Shown here: in pieces, positions 1 to 12,584 of the stretch
How positions within the stretch are numbered: the stretch's first letter is position 1
How the letters are laid out: every line of letters starts with the position of its first letter
Assembly: GCA_001972305.1 (NCBI GenBank)
Contig: BDDD01000435.1
Span: 362,581-426,580 of the forward strand
Direction of reading: 5' to 3'
Length of the DNA stretch: 64,000 bases
Source: Cephalotus follicularis
Lineage: Eukaryota > Streptophyta > Magnoliopsida > Oxalidales > Cephalotaceae
Translations under genes and position numbers: made by a program
The notes under the pieces: model-generated
The model's database searches: none
Told to the model about the DNA's origin: nothing
What the model saw: the letters and a program-made list of their open reading frames with translations, nothing else

Positions 1-61
1 TTAAATGTAATTTAAAAAAAGAAAATGTGTCATATGAACACATTTAATATGAAAATCAAAC

Positions 62-3000
62 CTGGTGACCATGCAGACCACTCAAGACGGAGGTTCTTCT
101 CCCACCTCTCTTTAGAACCAATGCTTCCTTCTGCTTGAGCCAGTAATACTGAGACAATAGGTAAGTATTCCTTCTGCTTGAAAGAAATCTCCTGAGCTTT
201 GGTGAGACTCCTTACAGCATGTGATAAGAAATGCGAACCACAACATTGCCTCGCAAGTTCCATACAGGTGGCACCTGGAACCATAAAGGTGTTATTTACC
301 GGTCAAAGGGAAAATCCAGAAGAACATAAGAGAGAGATATCAGATGTGGGAGACACAAAGCATTCCCCATGTATGGTCAACATTTGTGGAAGTTTCATTA
401 AAATTTAGAGCCAGGCACTTCTAACAATAAATTTACTAGAAAGCCCTCATGTAAAATAGACTGAAAAGGAAAAAAAAATCTATTAACAATAAATACCATG
501 ACAGAGAAAAAAACAACTGTCAGCACCCCCCAGTGAACAAGCTTGTGCAAGAAAATCTTCTGCAGAAAGATGATCCTGATTCCATATAGACATTAAACCA
601 AGCACCAACCTAAATACAGCCATCCACATGTCACATGATTTCTCCCCATCTCTTGAGCATTCTTTCAAGCCCAACTCTAAAATGTTCAGATCACTTGGCA
701 CGTCATATTGAGTTTCTATGACTTGGAGAGATACCCACCCAATATAATAATCTGTCTTAAGCTCCAAGCATCGTACATAACATTCCTGAAGATTTATAAA
801 ATCACCTTGTGCAGCATATGCACGGCATAGCAGCAAGTGCCCAAAAAAAAGGGACCTATCAGGAAGCGGAAGAGCTGAAGCATTTTTGGCATTGTTGATA
901 CACCCAACAATATTCCCACCTTGCAAACTTATCTCAGAAGCACAAAGTAGAAGCTGAAACTTCTGATATTGATATGGCAAGTCCTTTCTACTGTAGGTCT
1001 CATCGGAGAGAGCCACCAAAATTAGCCTCCCTAATAGGGTGCAAAGATGTTGAGGAAATCTCTCTTCACGTGCCTTCTGCAGAAGGTTAAGTATAAGTAA
1101 GTACCGCACATTATGGCTCCATGGTTCACGACGTAAACATCTGCACGTTGGAAATATGATCAATAGATCACTGTAAATTACGAAACAAATTCAGATAGCT
1201 AAATATACAATTAAATGCACCCAATAATTTCGATGCAAAGCTTTTCACAAATTTCTGCAAACAAATTGGACAATAGAAGACATTGTTTTAAAAACCGGAC
1301 CGGACCGGCCAGTCCGACCGGTTTGGACAGGACCCGGACCGCCACTCCGTCCGGTCAAACCCGGGGTCGGACAGGGCAGGTCTCTAAAAAATGAAAAAAA
1401 ATAAAATAAAAATTTAATGTGTAGTTGTCCGACCGGCCGGACCGGTCAGACTAGATCCGGACCCCTCTCCAAGTCGAGGTCCTGTCCGAGTTTTAAAACT
1501 CAGAAGAGAAGCTATCTAAATTTGCAAAACCAGGAAATACTTTCAGTGAAACCACAAAACATGAAGGTCCTGGAAAGCTAAAAAGCCCACAGCTCAGATA
1601 TAAAAAACTTACAAGAAAAATTAAAATTTATAGGAAAGTGACTATACTTTTGCAGCTCCCGTACAGCTTGAGATCCATACTGGCATTGATATTCACACGT
1701 AGGGAAAGAAAACTTTGGAACTCTACTGCCAATCACATTGCAAGCAATTGCTCCAGCAGTGAGGATCTCCAATGCTGATTTTAAACCTTCCTTATTTGTA
1801 CAATCAAAAGTATCTATGATGCCACACCTAGTTGCAGTGTGGGTATCCTTCCACTCCTCACTGGATAACAAAAGATAACCAAGAAGGTTCCTGTCCCAGC
1901 AAGTTCGTGTCAGAGGTGAAATAATATGTAATAACTTTGCAAAGAGCTACAATCAACAACAATATGCATAACTGATTTAAAATGCCAGGCAGTCAAAAGT
2001 TGTCCAAAGCAGGCTGAAAAGGATGCAGAGATGTTAAGATACCTGCATCGACTCTGGAATGCTAGTGTGGAGGAAACAGATGGCCAATCAACATAAAATG
2101 GGCAAGAAAGAGATTAAACGTAAAACTGATCATAATTCACGATATGGTTGCATGAAAATTTGACTAAAATGGCAGACACCAGACTCCAATACATAGCTTA
2201 TAAACTAATGTGTTTTTTTTTTCATCACAATTTTAAATCTACCTTAGCAAATCACTGTTAGGGAACATGTGAATAGCTTTTCTGAGGTAGTTCACTCCAT
2301 TCTGATATCCAAGACGGTATTCTGATCCATATTTAAGCTGCATAACCCAGACATAACAAATTTAATAAATATCACATCCCAAAACTCAATGTAGAATCCC
2401 AACTCACGGCAACAATTTCAAGTCCCCAAGTGCAAAATAAAAGGGATAAACTTACTAGTCTATTTAGTGCTTTCAAGTAGTGCATTCTTGTTATCTCTTC
2501 ATGAGATAAACGAGCTGAAAGACTTGAAACAATCGATTCAAATCGATTACTCCGATTAACAGCATTAATAGCAGACACAACAAATCTGACATTTGAATTC
2601 TCAAAAAGTCCCTTAGGCAATGCCAGAACGGCATTAATTGTGGAATCCAGTCCAGAAATGTTATATAGCAATCTACAGATAAAACAAACAGATGCAGTTG
2701 CAGTTGCAGATGACCTTTCCATCGTAGAAACAGCTGAAGCAAGATCTCTTGTCACAGTGAGGGCCAGGTCATGTTTACAAAGTTTCCATAAACAGAAAGC
2801 ATATATTTGCAATCCTTCCATATCAAGCATACCTTAAAGATAAACAAGTCATACAATCAGTGAAAGTTTCAGCTTACAATGAAACAGAATCATATAAAAA
2901 ATCAACTCAATATATCATTCTCATGCTTTGAGCTTTTAATCAGCCAAACTATGATGAATTTGATGAAAGAAACACAACTGTATGCTCCAAAATTGGATTT

Positions 3001-6000
3001 ACATTCCCAATGAAATAGGCTTCTCACTTGAAAAACTAATACTATGAATAGCTGCAGTTATCTTTCCTTATGATCCATTTCTTTATAAATTATTAGAAAA
3101 TTTATATAACAGTAGTTGATGTACCCACGCTTTGCAGAGGGACGTAGTCCGCTGTAAATACCAAATATAAAAATTGGAGATAAATCAATGAAAATATTTC
3201 CTGACCATATCACAAATCATCAACTAATAGTCGAGACCGCGATATTATGGTGTGCACTACAAGGAAAACCCACCACAAACAAACCTCGATCTATCCATAA
3301 TAGCCCTCAAGCATGAAATTATGAAATCTAGCCGCACTTTCGATATATTGATGGAAACTACACACTTGGAGCATGATAAATTCAGTTCATCCAGTTGTCC
3401 AAGGAATTTTGTCACTTGGATCCGGCAATGTCTTACTAATCCGATGTTTTCGGTGGTGATAAATGGAGCCTTACATGGTTTTTTCCCGGGTAAACGGGGG
3501 TTAAGACAAGGAGATCCCCTCTCCCCATACCTCTTTGCTTTAGGAATGGATTTTCTTTCCCAGCTCCTACATCCTGATGTCAGTGGCAGGATGTTCAAAT
3601 ACCACTCCAAATGCCAAGAGTTGAGCATCACTCACCTCTGTTATGCTGATGACCTCCTCCTTCTTTCGGCAGCCAATCTCGAGTCAGTGAGTTGCCTTAT
3701 GGATGGGTTGGAAAGCTTCAAAAAAGTGTCAGAGCTAACGGTGAGCACTCACAAGAGTATGATCTTCTTTTGCAACACTAATGCAAGAACAAAGGCTGCC
3801 ATTCTACAAAGGGTCCAGTTTAGGGAAGGCACTCTCCCTGTGACTTACCTTGGGCTGCCATTGATAACAAAGAGACTTTCAAAAACTGACTGCGTTCCCT
3901 TGGTTGAGCGCCTCACGGCTAGAGCTAGTAGCTGGATTAGCACATCGCTATCCTTTGCTGGTCGCCTTCAGCTCGTTAAGGCCACTCTAGTCAGCATGCA
4001 AGTACACTGGTGTAGTGCCTTCCTTCTTCCTTCGTCTATTGCAAAGGAGTGTGATCGTATCCTTAGGAAGTTCCTTTGGGGTGGGCAAGGCCGGGGTAAG
4101 GTCAAGTGGACTAAGGTGTGCAAGCCTATGGCGGAAGGGGGGCTTGGAATCAAGGATCTTAAGACATGGAATAGAGCCTTATTTCTCAAACAGATATGGG
4201 ATATAGTGATAAACCAATCTCTATGGGCCAGATGGTGCCATGTTTATCTCATAAAACAGTCCAACTTTTGGAGTTTGCCGACTAATGGCTTGCATTCTTG
4301 GTCTTGGAGACAAATCCTCCTCCTTAGGCCGGTAACCAAGGAGCATCTTATATATAAATGTGGGAGGGGAGATAAGTTTTCCCTTTGGTTCGACCCTTGG
4401 ATGCATGGGGAATCAGTGCATACACTATATGGGCATAGGGTTATCCATGACTCACTCTTGGGCAAGTTGGCGCTTGTCAAGGAGGTGATTAAGGAGGGAA
4501 GGTGGGATTGGCCGGCTAATTCTACGGACCTTGTTGATATTCAGCGTTTTGTACAGGATATTCCCATCTCCTCTACCTCGGATAGCATTTTCTGGGTTGC
4601 TTTAGGCTGCTCCTTCTCTACTAAACTCGTCTGGCAGAGCATCCGGGCTAGGTCTGCAGAGGTTAGTTGGCACAGGTTGGTATGGCACCCGGCTAGGATT
4701 CCGAAGCATGCGTTCTGCTTGTGGTTGGCAATGAGGAGAGCTCATAGAACCAGAGACAAATTGCTAGCTTGGGGAGTGATCAACTCTGCCTCTTGTGTCT
4801 TCAACTGTGGTGAGGTAGAGTCCTTGGAACACCTTTTCTTTCACTGCCCCTTCTCTCACAATATCTGGGGGGCTGTTCTATCCATGTGTAATATCCTAAG
4901 GCCGATATCTCAATGGAGTGACGAAGTGCAATGGATGCTTGATCATGCTAGAGGCCACAAGTTCCCAACGCTGGTGCGGAAACTTGCTTTTGCTGCCTCT
5001 GTATATCATATCTGGCTGGAAAGAAACAGAAGATGCTTCAAGAACGAGTTTATGCCTGCCCAAGAGATTATTGACAGGATAAAACATGATGTGGCTTTGA
5101 AGCTGTGGTTGGGCTGAAAGTTACAGAGGTGTGAGTGGCATCACAGCCTATGTGAGAACTGGGGTATTCCTTTGGGAGAGAAGACCTAAGGTTTGGGCGC
5201 TGGGTGTGGCTGGGGTTGACGGCATAATGCCGCTTGTTGTGATATGGATCCTGGTAGATTAGGTTACTCTGCCTTCTTACCCCTTGGATAGAGTTTTTCT
5301 CTAGTCTAGTCTTATGTTTATATAGTTTTCCCTGCAAGGTTAACAAGGGGCTCTAGCATGCTTGGCTTTTTTGTACACAACATGCTAGTTTTTTGCAACT
5401 TTCTTCTCTGTCTATAATACTAAATCAGTTCCAAAAAAAATATTCAGTTCATCCCCATTCTCCCATTTGAGCCTTTGTATTCTCTTTTTATATAGCATAT
5501 AGAAAAGAAAAGATTCAGCTAAAAAAGTGAAGGTCGTCATATAAGTTGAATTGAAAACTAAGAGCCCACGTGTGGCCACCACAGGACGGAAGACATGTTT
5601 CTCTGATGTGCGGAGGTCACATATCCCGAGGTTTAGGGTCAAAGTTGCGCCCATAAAGTGATTGAGATCTGGACTGATTCATTGGTTTTTAAAAAAATAA
5701 ACCAAGAAGCTAGTGGGCAAATTAACGGAAATAAACCAAAATGCAAACCTTCTTTCTTCAAATCTTCACATTCTTGCAGAGCATCCATAGCATTACCTGC
5801 CTGCAGCAGATGAAAGCATTTGGTAAAGAATGGTAAAGATGGAAAACACAGATATTCATAATACTTATCCTGTGCACTAAGAAGAGGTTGACTTTTAGAT
5901 AGGCAACATAAAGTTACAATTTCAAGCTTAAAAAAGGGGACAAGTCCAAGCAGTTTACCTTAATCAGCGATCTGGCCAAATTAATGGATATATCTTGGAA

Positions 6001-9000
6001 ACAAGATTTCGGAACAGTTTCTGAAGATATGCTGATTGTACATCTTGCAAGCCTATATGAAGCATTAGCAGCCTGATAATCAAATCGTGCTTCACAAACT
6101 AGCCCCTTTAAGTTATGGGATTCAGGATAGTGAGGTGCACGCTGTACTGCCTGCTGGATGGCACCAAATACCTGTGACAGCATTACTAGATATATAATAG
6201 AAGAAAACATTTGGAGTGTGTCCCTTGTTAACCTGTGCTTCAAAATCACACATTTTTCTACTACAGGGGGTGATATTAGTGGCCATACCTGTGATGATGA
6301 AAGGTGCCCAGAGACCAAGGCAAGCTTAGCAAGACCAACCTGGAACTCTGCAAGCTATACAGAAATCATAGCTTTAAATACAGTTGGAATTTTCTAAAAA
6401 ACGAATCCAAATATGTCCAATTAAATAAATGATCAGCTTGGATATGACTGACAGATAGTATTTAAAATGAGCTTCCAATTCAATAATCATTCGTCAATTA
6501 GAATCATTTAGAAAGACGTAAAATCTATTGATGATTTCAAAATGCCAATCTCATTTTCATTAAAAGGACAGGAAGAGCGTGAAATGGATTAACACACTTA
6601 CAGGCAATATCTGAGAAGCTCGTAAACAGCTCTCAAAAGCCTCGTCTGCGGTAGACTTCCTGAAGAACGCAGTTTATTCTGATATTAATATGGATGCAGG
6701 AGATTCATTTTCAATATCAAGTAATTAAAAGTTTACCTAGAATGAGAATCAGCTGACATGCCTGCCCATGGTAATGCAAGTGAAGGATCTATGCTTCTAG
6801 CGCAATCAAATGCTTGCCTTGCCAATCTAATCTCACCCTCTTCTCTATAAAGCTGGAAAATCAGAGACTCAGTCACTTATTGATAAGTCAATAGAAGAGT
6901 ATGAGCAATAGTATGATACATCTAGAATATTATAAAGATAGTAGAATATGGTATACAAAACAGTGGCACTAATACAATGTTAGTCATAATTATATAGTTG
7001 GAAGAAAAATACACATTTTTTATGCCTGTTTGACCAACTAATTGAAGACACTCAGATAGGGAATCAGGCGAACAAGCCAATGCAAGCCAGGAATCAGCCA
7101 GCATCAAATCAAATTCATCCTTTCAGTCTCAGATCATTAACCCACCAATAAGTTCACCCCACTGTTGCATAACAGACTCGGTTCTCAGATATGATATTTT
7201 TAACAGCTCACCAACATGAAAAAATTTACAAGTGAAATTACATTAGTGCGTGTATTGATATAAGATGCATCACGGGCAACATCTATACAATTTTTTCTTC
7301 TTCCAGACATCTCATTTTGTAAAAGAACAAAAAACTAAAATCTGAGAGTTTCATTTGTTCCATAGAAATTCTATTACACTTTTATCTAAAAAAAACATTA
7401 GAAAGTACCTTCCCAAGGTATGACCAAGCAACAGCTGAAGAGACATCCAATTGCAATCCCCTGATCAAAGCATGCTGTTTCAATGCTTTATGACCAGATA
7501 AACATCCCAATGACGCCCAGAACTCATAATTGTCACCCTCGAGCAACAAAGCTCCCAAAGCCATCTTCTCCGGCAGCTGCCTGATAAAAAAAATACCAAA
7601 ATAAGAAAGAAAAACATTTTTGCTCCTTGAAGAAAGAAAAATTACAGCAACATGAAAATACCAAATACAAACAAAATAACCAAGTTCTTACCAAGCATTT
7701 AGATCACGTCCATAACTTCCACTCAAAGACACCATGAGATCTGAAGTTACCGCAATGTCAGTATAAATATTCGCTTGCCATGGGGCCAAGTGCAAAGCTC
7801 GCTGATAAGAACTTCTGGCAGATATGGTAGCCGTACAACAGGTCCTCTTCCAGGAAAGAATGGAGGATTTCAGTATTTCTGCATCAATTCCTGAATTCTG
7901 GTCCTCTTCCGTCCACGGAAAACATTTTGCATATGTAAGCTAGACAGGAGGAAAGCACACCATAATTATTATATATTAGTCTCATCACCACAACACTAAA
8001 AGGAAGTGAACACGCCAATCAAAAGTGTAATAATAAATCCAAGGGCCAAGCGCTCAGATGAATATACCAGAATATCACCATGCAACTTCCAAATACATGA
8101 TAGGTTTCCAGCTAAGTGAGTATTCGCTTTTGTGACTTTACAAGCATCCTGCGATGATTAAGGAAAGTCTAAAACTTTTAGAATTACATAAGTAAAACAA
8201 GCATGCCACCATTTAATATTCCAAAGTGACTAACCTCCAAAAGTGAAGCTCCCCATCTGAATGCACCTAAATTCATACATTCTTTTGACAAACCTAGCAG
8301 TCCAGAAGCAAGGCCATAATTTGCAGAGACATTTTGAGATGAGATCTCTAGAGCTTTCCGAAATTGCTCAACACCCTTAATGCAGAAAGACCACATAATC
8401 ACATTTTCATGTGTATAAAGTTGAAGATTCAGAAAATAAGGAGATGCCAACTGAAATCAGACAATTAGGAAATGCCAACTGAAATATTATGTTTCATTTA
8501 AACCTATTTTATTCCGCTATCATCAACAAAATGTTATCAAGTTTAGCATGTATGTTCTGGCTCAGCGAGGTAGGTGATCGGATCCACATAGTAAGCCATA
8601 CAAATTGTGATAGCAATCTTTTTTGTGGAATTTAACTGTAGCATACTTGTAAAGAAATCTCTTAATGACTTTTTGACTCAATGAGTTGCAAACACAAGAA
8701 TGCAGGCAATGCAAAAACAAATATAAACAAACATATGTTACCTTCCTAAAAGAACCAAGCATGAGAAAGATGTTTCCGCTTTGAACAAGTGCAAAGACTC
8801 TTGTCCCCTCCAGTTCAACGGCTCGTCCATAAGACTGTTGAAATGTCGTAATGTGATGAGTTGATTGCTTGGTGATTGAAGAATCCATTCACATAAAATA
8901 GAAAAAATACTAGTACCTTGATGGCGGCAGTAAACATTCCAAGTTGCTGGTAGGCAAGACCCAAAGCCTACAACCGGGAGGGGAAGAAGAAGATAGACGT

Positions 9001-9980
9001 GAATTAATAAGAAAGAGAGAAAAAAGTTTAAGAAAACAAGTTATAACTCACTTGCCACAAATCAGCACAGGTTGGATAGCCTCGAATGGCATGTTGAAGA
9101 CTGGGTACAGCCTCAGACCACTTGTTTTGATGGACCTAGGCAGCCATTGAAGCTGAGTTAATGGGTTTGGTGGATTTCTTTGAAGGAAAAAAGAAAAATA
9201 GAATCAACCAACCTGGAGGTAACCCAGTCTCCTAAAAGCCCAAAAAGCCCTGGGTGACTTTTGGGAAGCTTCAAGGCAAACAGCCACCTCCAAACTATCC
9301 TTGCCTTGATGGTCCAACATATCACATAATGCTTCCTGATTAATAAAGCAAAAAAATTTAGTAATGCAATATAGATATAAACAGACAAATAAGCAGGGAA
9401 AAAGGAAAAAGGAAAAAGGAAAAAGGAAGGATGAGTTGAGGGGGTTACGCCGGCATCGGCATCATCCGGATTGAGAGAGAGGGCTCTCTGGTAACACTTG
9501 AGAGCTCTGTGAGTATCGGCAGAAGATGAGAGAGTGCCATAATAATGCCCCAAATATCTAAAAGCAGCAGCAGCTGAAGCTGAATCTTTTAGTTTAGCCG
9601 CTATTACAAAATGCTGTGCAGCCTTTTCCTTGTTTCCTCTCTCCCACAAGTAGAGCCCCTGCAGCAGCAGCGGCAGCAGAAGCAGCTCCCAATTCATCAT
9701 CCTTTTAAAATAACACAACCAAACCAACCACAAACAATTCAATAGAATTCAGAGTAAAAGAATTACCAAGTCAAATTGAAGACGAGGATCATCTGGATTT
9801 GCTTCCACGGCATGCCTTAATAACAGACCTTTCTTCTTTCCTTCTTCTTCTTCCTCCTGGAGAAGAAACACATTAAGAAAAACTTATGATTAGTTTCTTT
9901 CTACCATAGGTCCAGCTACTACTATGCAATGTACGTTATCAACAGAGGACGCAAACCAAATTATTAACCATTTCTTCCAT
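62..9980 (-). CDS. SKI3: SKI3-like tetratricopeptide-repeat protein, Ski complex scaffold (3' end beyond window)
   Basis: In yeast and Arabidopsis SKI3 is the TPR scaffold that holds the SKI2 helicase and SKI8/VIP3 and feeds mRNA into the cytoplasmic exosome. About 1127 codons can be read on the minus strand in 21 exons with GT-AG borders: 9969-9980, 9767-9856, 9449-9658, 9213-9335, 9052-9135, 8917-8967, 8742-8834, 8235-8375, 8068-8148, 7692-7939, 7409-7580, 6737-6852, 6602-6659, 6289-6354, 5959-6171, 5749-5800, 2456-2832, 2243-2337, 1648-1890, 497-1140 and 62-274. Codon phases agree across every junction. The order matches plant SKI3 as I recall it, with blocks such as [55 protein letters not shown] and [20 protein letters not shown] units are clearest near the N terminus. 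The start is ATG at 9980; the first coding exon is only 12 nt (MEEM) and the second opens with five Glu. Roughly 50 C-terminal residues lie outside the window. No break is seen. Confidence 0.93.
1285..1499. mobile_element. short CCGG-rich MITE-like element in a SKI3 intron
   Basis: A sharply GC-rich 215-bp block lies in the otherwise AT-rich intron between the exons ending at 1140 and 1648. Both ends carry the same inverted motif (GTTTTAAAA, then CCGGACCGG-like runs on the left and its mirror on the right), and the interior is made of gaccgg/ccggtc iterations around an A-rich centre. It has no coding capacity. Plants carry small non-autonomous DNA elements with this composition. I could not find a clear target duplication, so the superfamily is unassigned. 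Confidence 0.5.
3393..5117 (+). pseudogene. LINE ORF2 3' fragment: reverse transcriptase C-terminal part and zf-RVT
   Basis: This is an uninterrupted frame of about 575 codons in the inserted DNA; the same frame also runs back into host intron, so its apparent start codon at 3252 is not the element's own. RT motifs are clear: [18 protein letters not shown] (about 3499-3552), then the catalytic CYADDLLLL (YADD at 3642-3653), followed by the thumb region and PVTYLGLPL. The C-terminal part holds a zf-RVT zinc-binding domain ([12 protein letters not shown] to [12 protein letters not shown], about 4600-4880). Because the N-terminal RT fingers, endonuclease and ORF1 are absent, it cannot act alone. 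The intact frame suggests a modest age. Confidence 0.9.
3393..5441 (+). mobile_element. 5'-truncated L1-type LINE in a SKI3 intron, antisense to the gene
   Basis: The element sits in the long intron between SKI3 exons 5749-5800 and 2456-2832. It starts abruptly inside the reverse transcriptase domain and ends in a short A run, directly followed by a repeat of the 13 bases that precede it (ATTCAGTTCATCC at 3380-3392 and 5442-5454). A perfect target duplication, an A tail and 5' truncation are the marks of target-primed reverse transcription. About 2.05 kb of the 3' end of the LINE is present; the missing 5' part would include ORF1, the endonuclease and the N-terminal half of RT. Confidence 0.92.
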
Positions 9981-10014
9981 TGTCGCAATTTGGGTCTCTC
10001 TTTCGTTTCCCACA

Positions 10015-10022
10015 AAACCCTA
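10015..10022 (-). promoter_or_regulatory. telo-box-like motif in the SKI3 5' leader or proximal promoter
   Basis: The plus strand reads AAACCCTA about 35 bases upstream of the SKI3 ATG, within a longer AAAACCCTAAACCCC tract. Telo-boxes are common close to the start of plant translation and RNA-metabolism genes, often as targets of TRB/AtPur-alpha proteins. The motif is seen directly; a regulatory role here is inference. No convincing TATA box lies next to it. Confidence 0.4.
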
Positions 10023-10259
10023 AACCCCAGTTTTACTTTGCTTAATTACTTGCTCCTTTTTTTCCTTTTGATGGAAGCTTGATTACGCGCAAGCTTTTAT
10101 AAGGTCTTCACTCTTTTTCGTCTTTCCATTTTTTAATCAAACGCTGAGTGAAAATATCAATTGATAAATATTATTAATAAAATAATTATTAATAATATTT
10201 TAATAATACATTTCTATGACCATACAATCATTAATAATATATATATATGTGTGTGCGTG

Positions 10260-10490
10260 TAATTTTTTAATGAAATATGATTCAAATGTTATTTATATTA
10301 ATAATTTAAATTAATAACGCCTCTTATTTTATGTTTTCAATGAAATATGATTCAAATGTTATTTATATTAATAATTTAAATTAATAACGTCTCTTATTTT
10401 ATACAAAAATTCATATATATATATATATATATAATTTTTTTAATGAAATATGATTCAAGTGTTATTTATATTAATAATTTAAATTAATCC
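10260..10490. repeat. AT-rich imperfect tandem repeat, three copies
   Basis: A unit containing AATGAAATATGATTCAA followed by GTTATTTATATTAATAATT recurs at about 10269, 10339 and 10443. The second and third copies are separated by extra (TA)n sequence. It is non-coding. Confidence 0.75.
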
Positions 10491-10600
10491 GTTCATTAAG
10501 CAGTGACACGTCAATTAAAAACAAAAGACCCTCAGATTTATTAAATACAATAATGTATTATCACCTAAATATAGAACTAAAATTTATTACATTAATAAGA

Positions 10601-10777
10601 GATAAAAAAATTATCTTTTGATGATAATCTTATGGAAGTGTTTGATTTGTTAAGGATCAACAATCATCAAAAGATTATCATCAAAAGATAATTTTTTTAT
10701 CCACGATGATACTTTTGATGATAATCTTTTGATTTGTAAGTATCTTTTGATGATAATCTTTTGATGACTGTTGACCC
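10601..10777. repeat. overlapping inverted repeats able to form alternative hairpins
   Basis: Bases 10601-10631 are, by eye, a perfect inverted match to 10671-10701 (31 bp). A second pair, 10655-10690 with 10741-10777, shares the ATCTTTTGATGATAATCTT core and is nearly perfect. The two stems overlap and so exclude each other. There is no coding capacity; the repeats adjoin a degraded LTR-like fragment. Confidence 0.8.
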
Positions 10778-10779
10778 TT

Positions 10780-11060
10780 ATTTAGAAAACCGTTCTGTAC
10801 AAAATGAACAAACTAGTCGAAGGTCCAGAACGGTTTTCTTCGGGGTCACTATGATACTTAAGTCACTAAAATATAGAGAAAAACAATCACATGTTGTTTT
10901 AGTGTGTGTAAAAATGACGGACATGTGCTATGTCTAGGAGATGGATTGTAACTGACTTGCGGAAGTGATGTGCGTTCCCTTGAGGAAATGTCGAATATCT
11001 CGGTATTTTCCCTGATTCTCCACTTGACACGTGACACTGACTTTGGGTAAGATTTTTACA
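10780..11060 (-). mobile_element. degraded fragment related to the Tat-type solo LTRs
   Basis: The order of short blocks (a GAAGGTCCAG-like stretch, a CGGGG...CAC stretch, TGTAAAAATGAC, TTGTAACTG, GAGGAAATGTCGA, then a TTTCCCTGATTCTCC-like block) matches that of the solo LTRs at 31-33 kb and 45-46 kb, at much lower identity. The ends are not definable. It is read as an old, worn relative. Confidence 0.55.
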
Positions 11061-12584
11061 GTATCACTGATGAATTATGATGGTTGTATGAGATATGATA
11101 AAAAAATGTTATTAGCAATGTATAACATATATAATAAATGTATATTATATTATACAATGGATCATTTAATTAATATAATTAATAAAAAAAATATATAAAA
11201 AAACTTATAAATTTTCATATACTCTACGTTGTTATGTCATTCGTACCATTAATAATATTTTTAAAGACTTGATAGTAATTCATTCACGTAGTTCTTTCAT
11301 TTTGGCAATTATAGCATGTCAAGTTAAACAATTGCTCCTTCCACTCCATTTGTTATTTCATATAAAAAATTACTCATAAAAAAAGTTCCCTTTATTTCAT
11401 TTATTTGCACTGATGTATATATTATATTTCCCAATCACATGTTATATTATATTTCATTTTGGCAATTACGCTGGCTTGCTCTTTGGCAATCTCCACTGAT
11501 GTATCCAGCATTGCATTCCGGATAATTAAAGTTATTAAAAATCCATAATCCCCTTGTTTTAATGAATCTATCCACGATGAAAAGAGCATTACACTAATTA
11601 AGTTTGAAAAAAAAAAGTTAAGATTTTAATGGCTAACGAACTCTAATCTAATAAGCAATTAACTTACTTCCAATTCTTATTTGGAACAAGGGAATCATCA
11701 AACAAATTCAATTGTCCAAAATATGCAAATAGCAAGAAAAAGTTTTTCTAGGATTCCAAATGATCAAAAGAATTAACGGTTAGATGTTACGAATTCTACG
11801 TTGGATTGGGAAGTAATTACTTATGAGCTTATAAAACTTTGAGTTCCTTAATCTCTTAAGTTGGTTTTTGAGGTTTGTTCTTTCAAATGTTCATGATCAT
11901 AAAGTATACGACAGAAACTTATATCAAATGATCATAAAGTATACGATTGAAACTTGTATCAATGGGCGGTTGTTGAAACTTATATCATAATGACTTTCGT
12001 ATTGTTACGAATGAATGACGGGCTGCAGCCTGCAAGCTGATGCATATATTTGTGTGTATTTTACTTACATTGAGTATTGAAGGGCCCTCACCTTACAATC
12101 TCATTGATTATTGATCACAAAAAAGAAAAAAAAATGAATTAGGACCCCAATGTCATGCTGCATAATGGTTAATGGGCATCTTCCCAATCGACTCAAAGAT
12201 TTGCATTTGCCCACTTAGATTTGCAGATGCAGTAACTCTGCATTAATAAAAAGCTGTTATAAGATACTCCTTTTCTTTTTCTTTTAATTTCTCCCAATGT
12301 CTCCAAGCAAATGAATAGTAATAGTAGCATAGTGCTTTCCTTCTCAAAAAGTTTTGGAAAGGATTGTTATAAAGCTAGTAAGCAACCTATCAAGGCAATC
12401 TACAAGTACAAAGAACTTAGAAGCATTGTCAGCTAATGGTGCAGCAACAAGAAAAATATAATTCTATTGCTTTCTCAGTCTAATACCTCTATACAGCTTT
12501 ACATATGGCACTTATTTGCTGAAGGAAAAGAAAAGAAAAAATAAGTCATTCATCCAATGTAAGTACATTATCGGACGTTCTCCC

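Larger units (their letters stand above)
9981..12584. other. AT-rich spacer between SKI3 and the DUF547 gene
   Basis: No gene is recognised. The stretch includes the SKI3 promoter, an AT-rich tandem repeat (10260-10490), overlapping inverted repeats (10601-10777) and a degraded LTR-like fragment (about 10780-11060). The remainder, 11060-12580, is low-complexity AT-rich DNA with no coding signal that I can support. Confidence 0.7.

Noticed and set aside
3252-3392. Apparent N-terminal extension of the LINE frame
   Set aside because: It lies upstream of the 13-bp target repeat and is host intron that happens to be open in the same frame.
6922-7107. Extra SKI3 exon (minus)
   Set aside because: The exons at 7409-7580 and 6737-6852 already join in frame and match the known SKI3 order with nothing missing between them.
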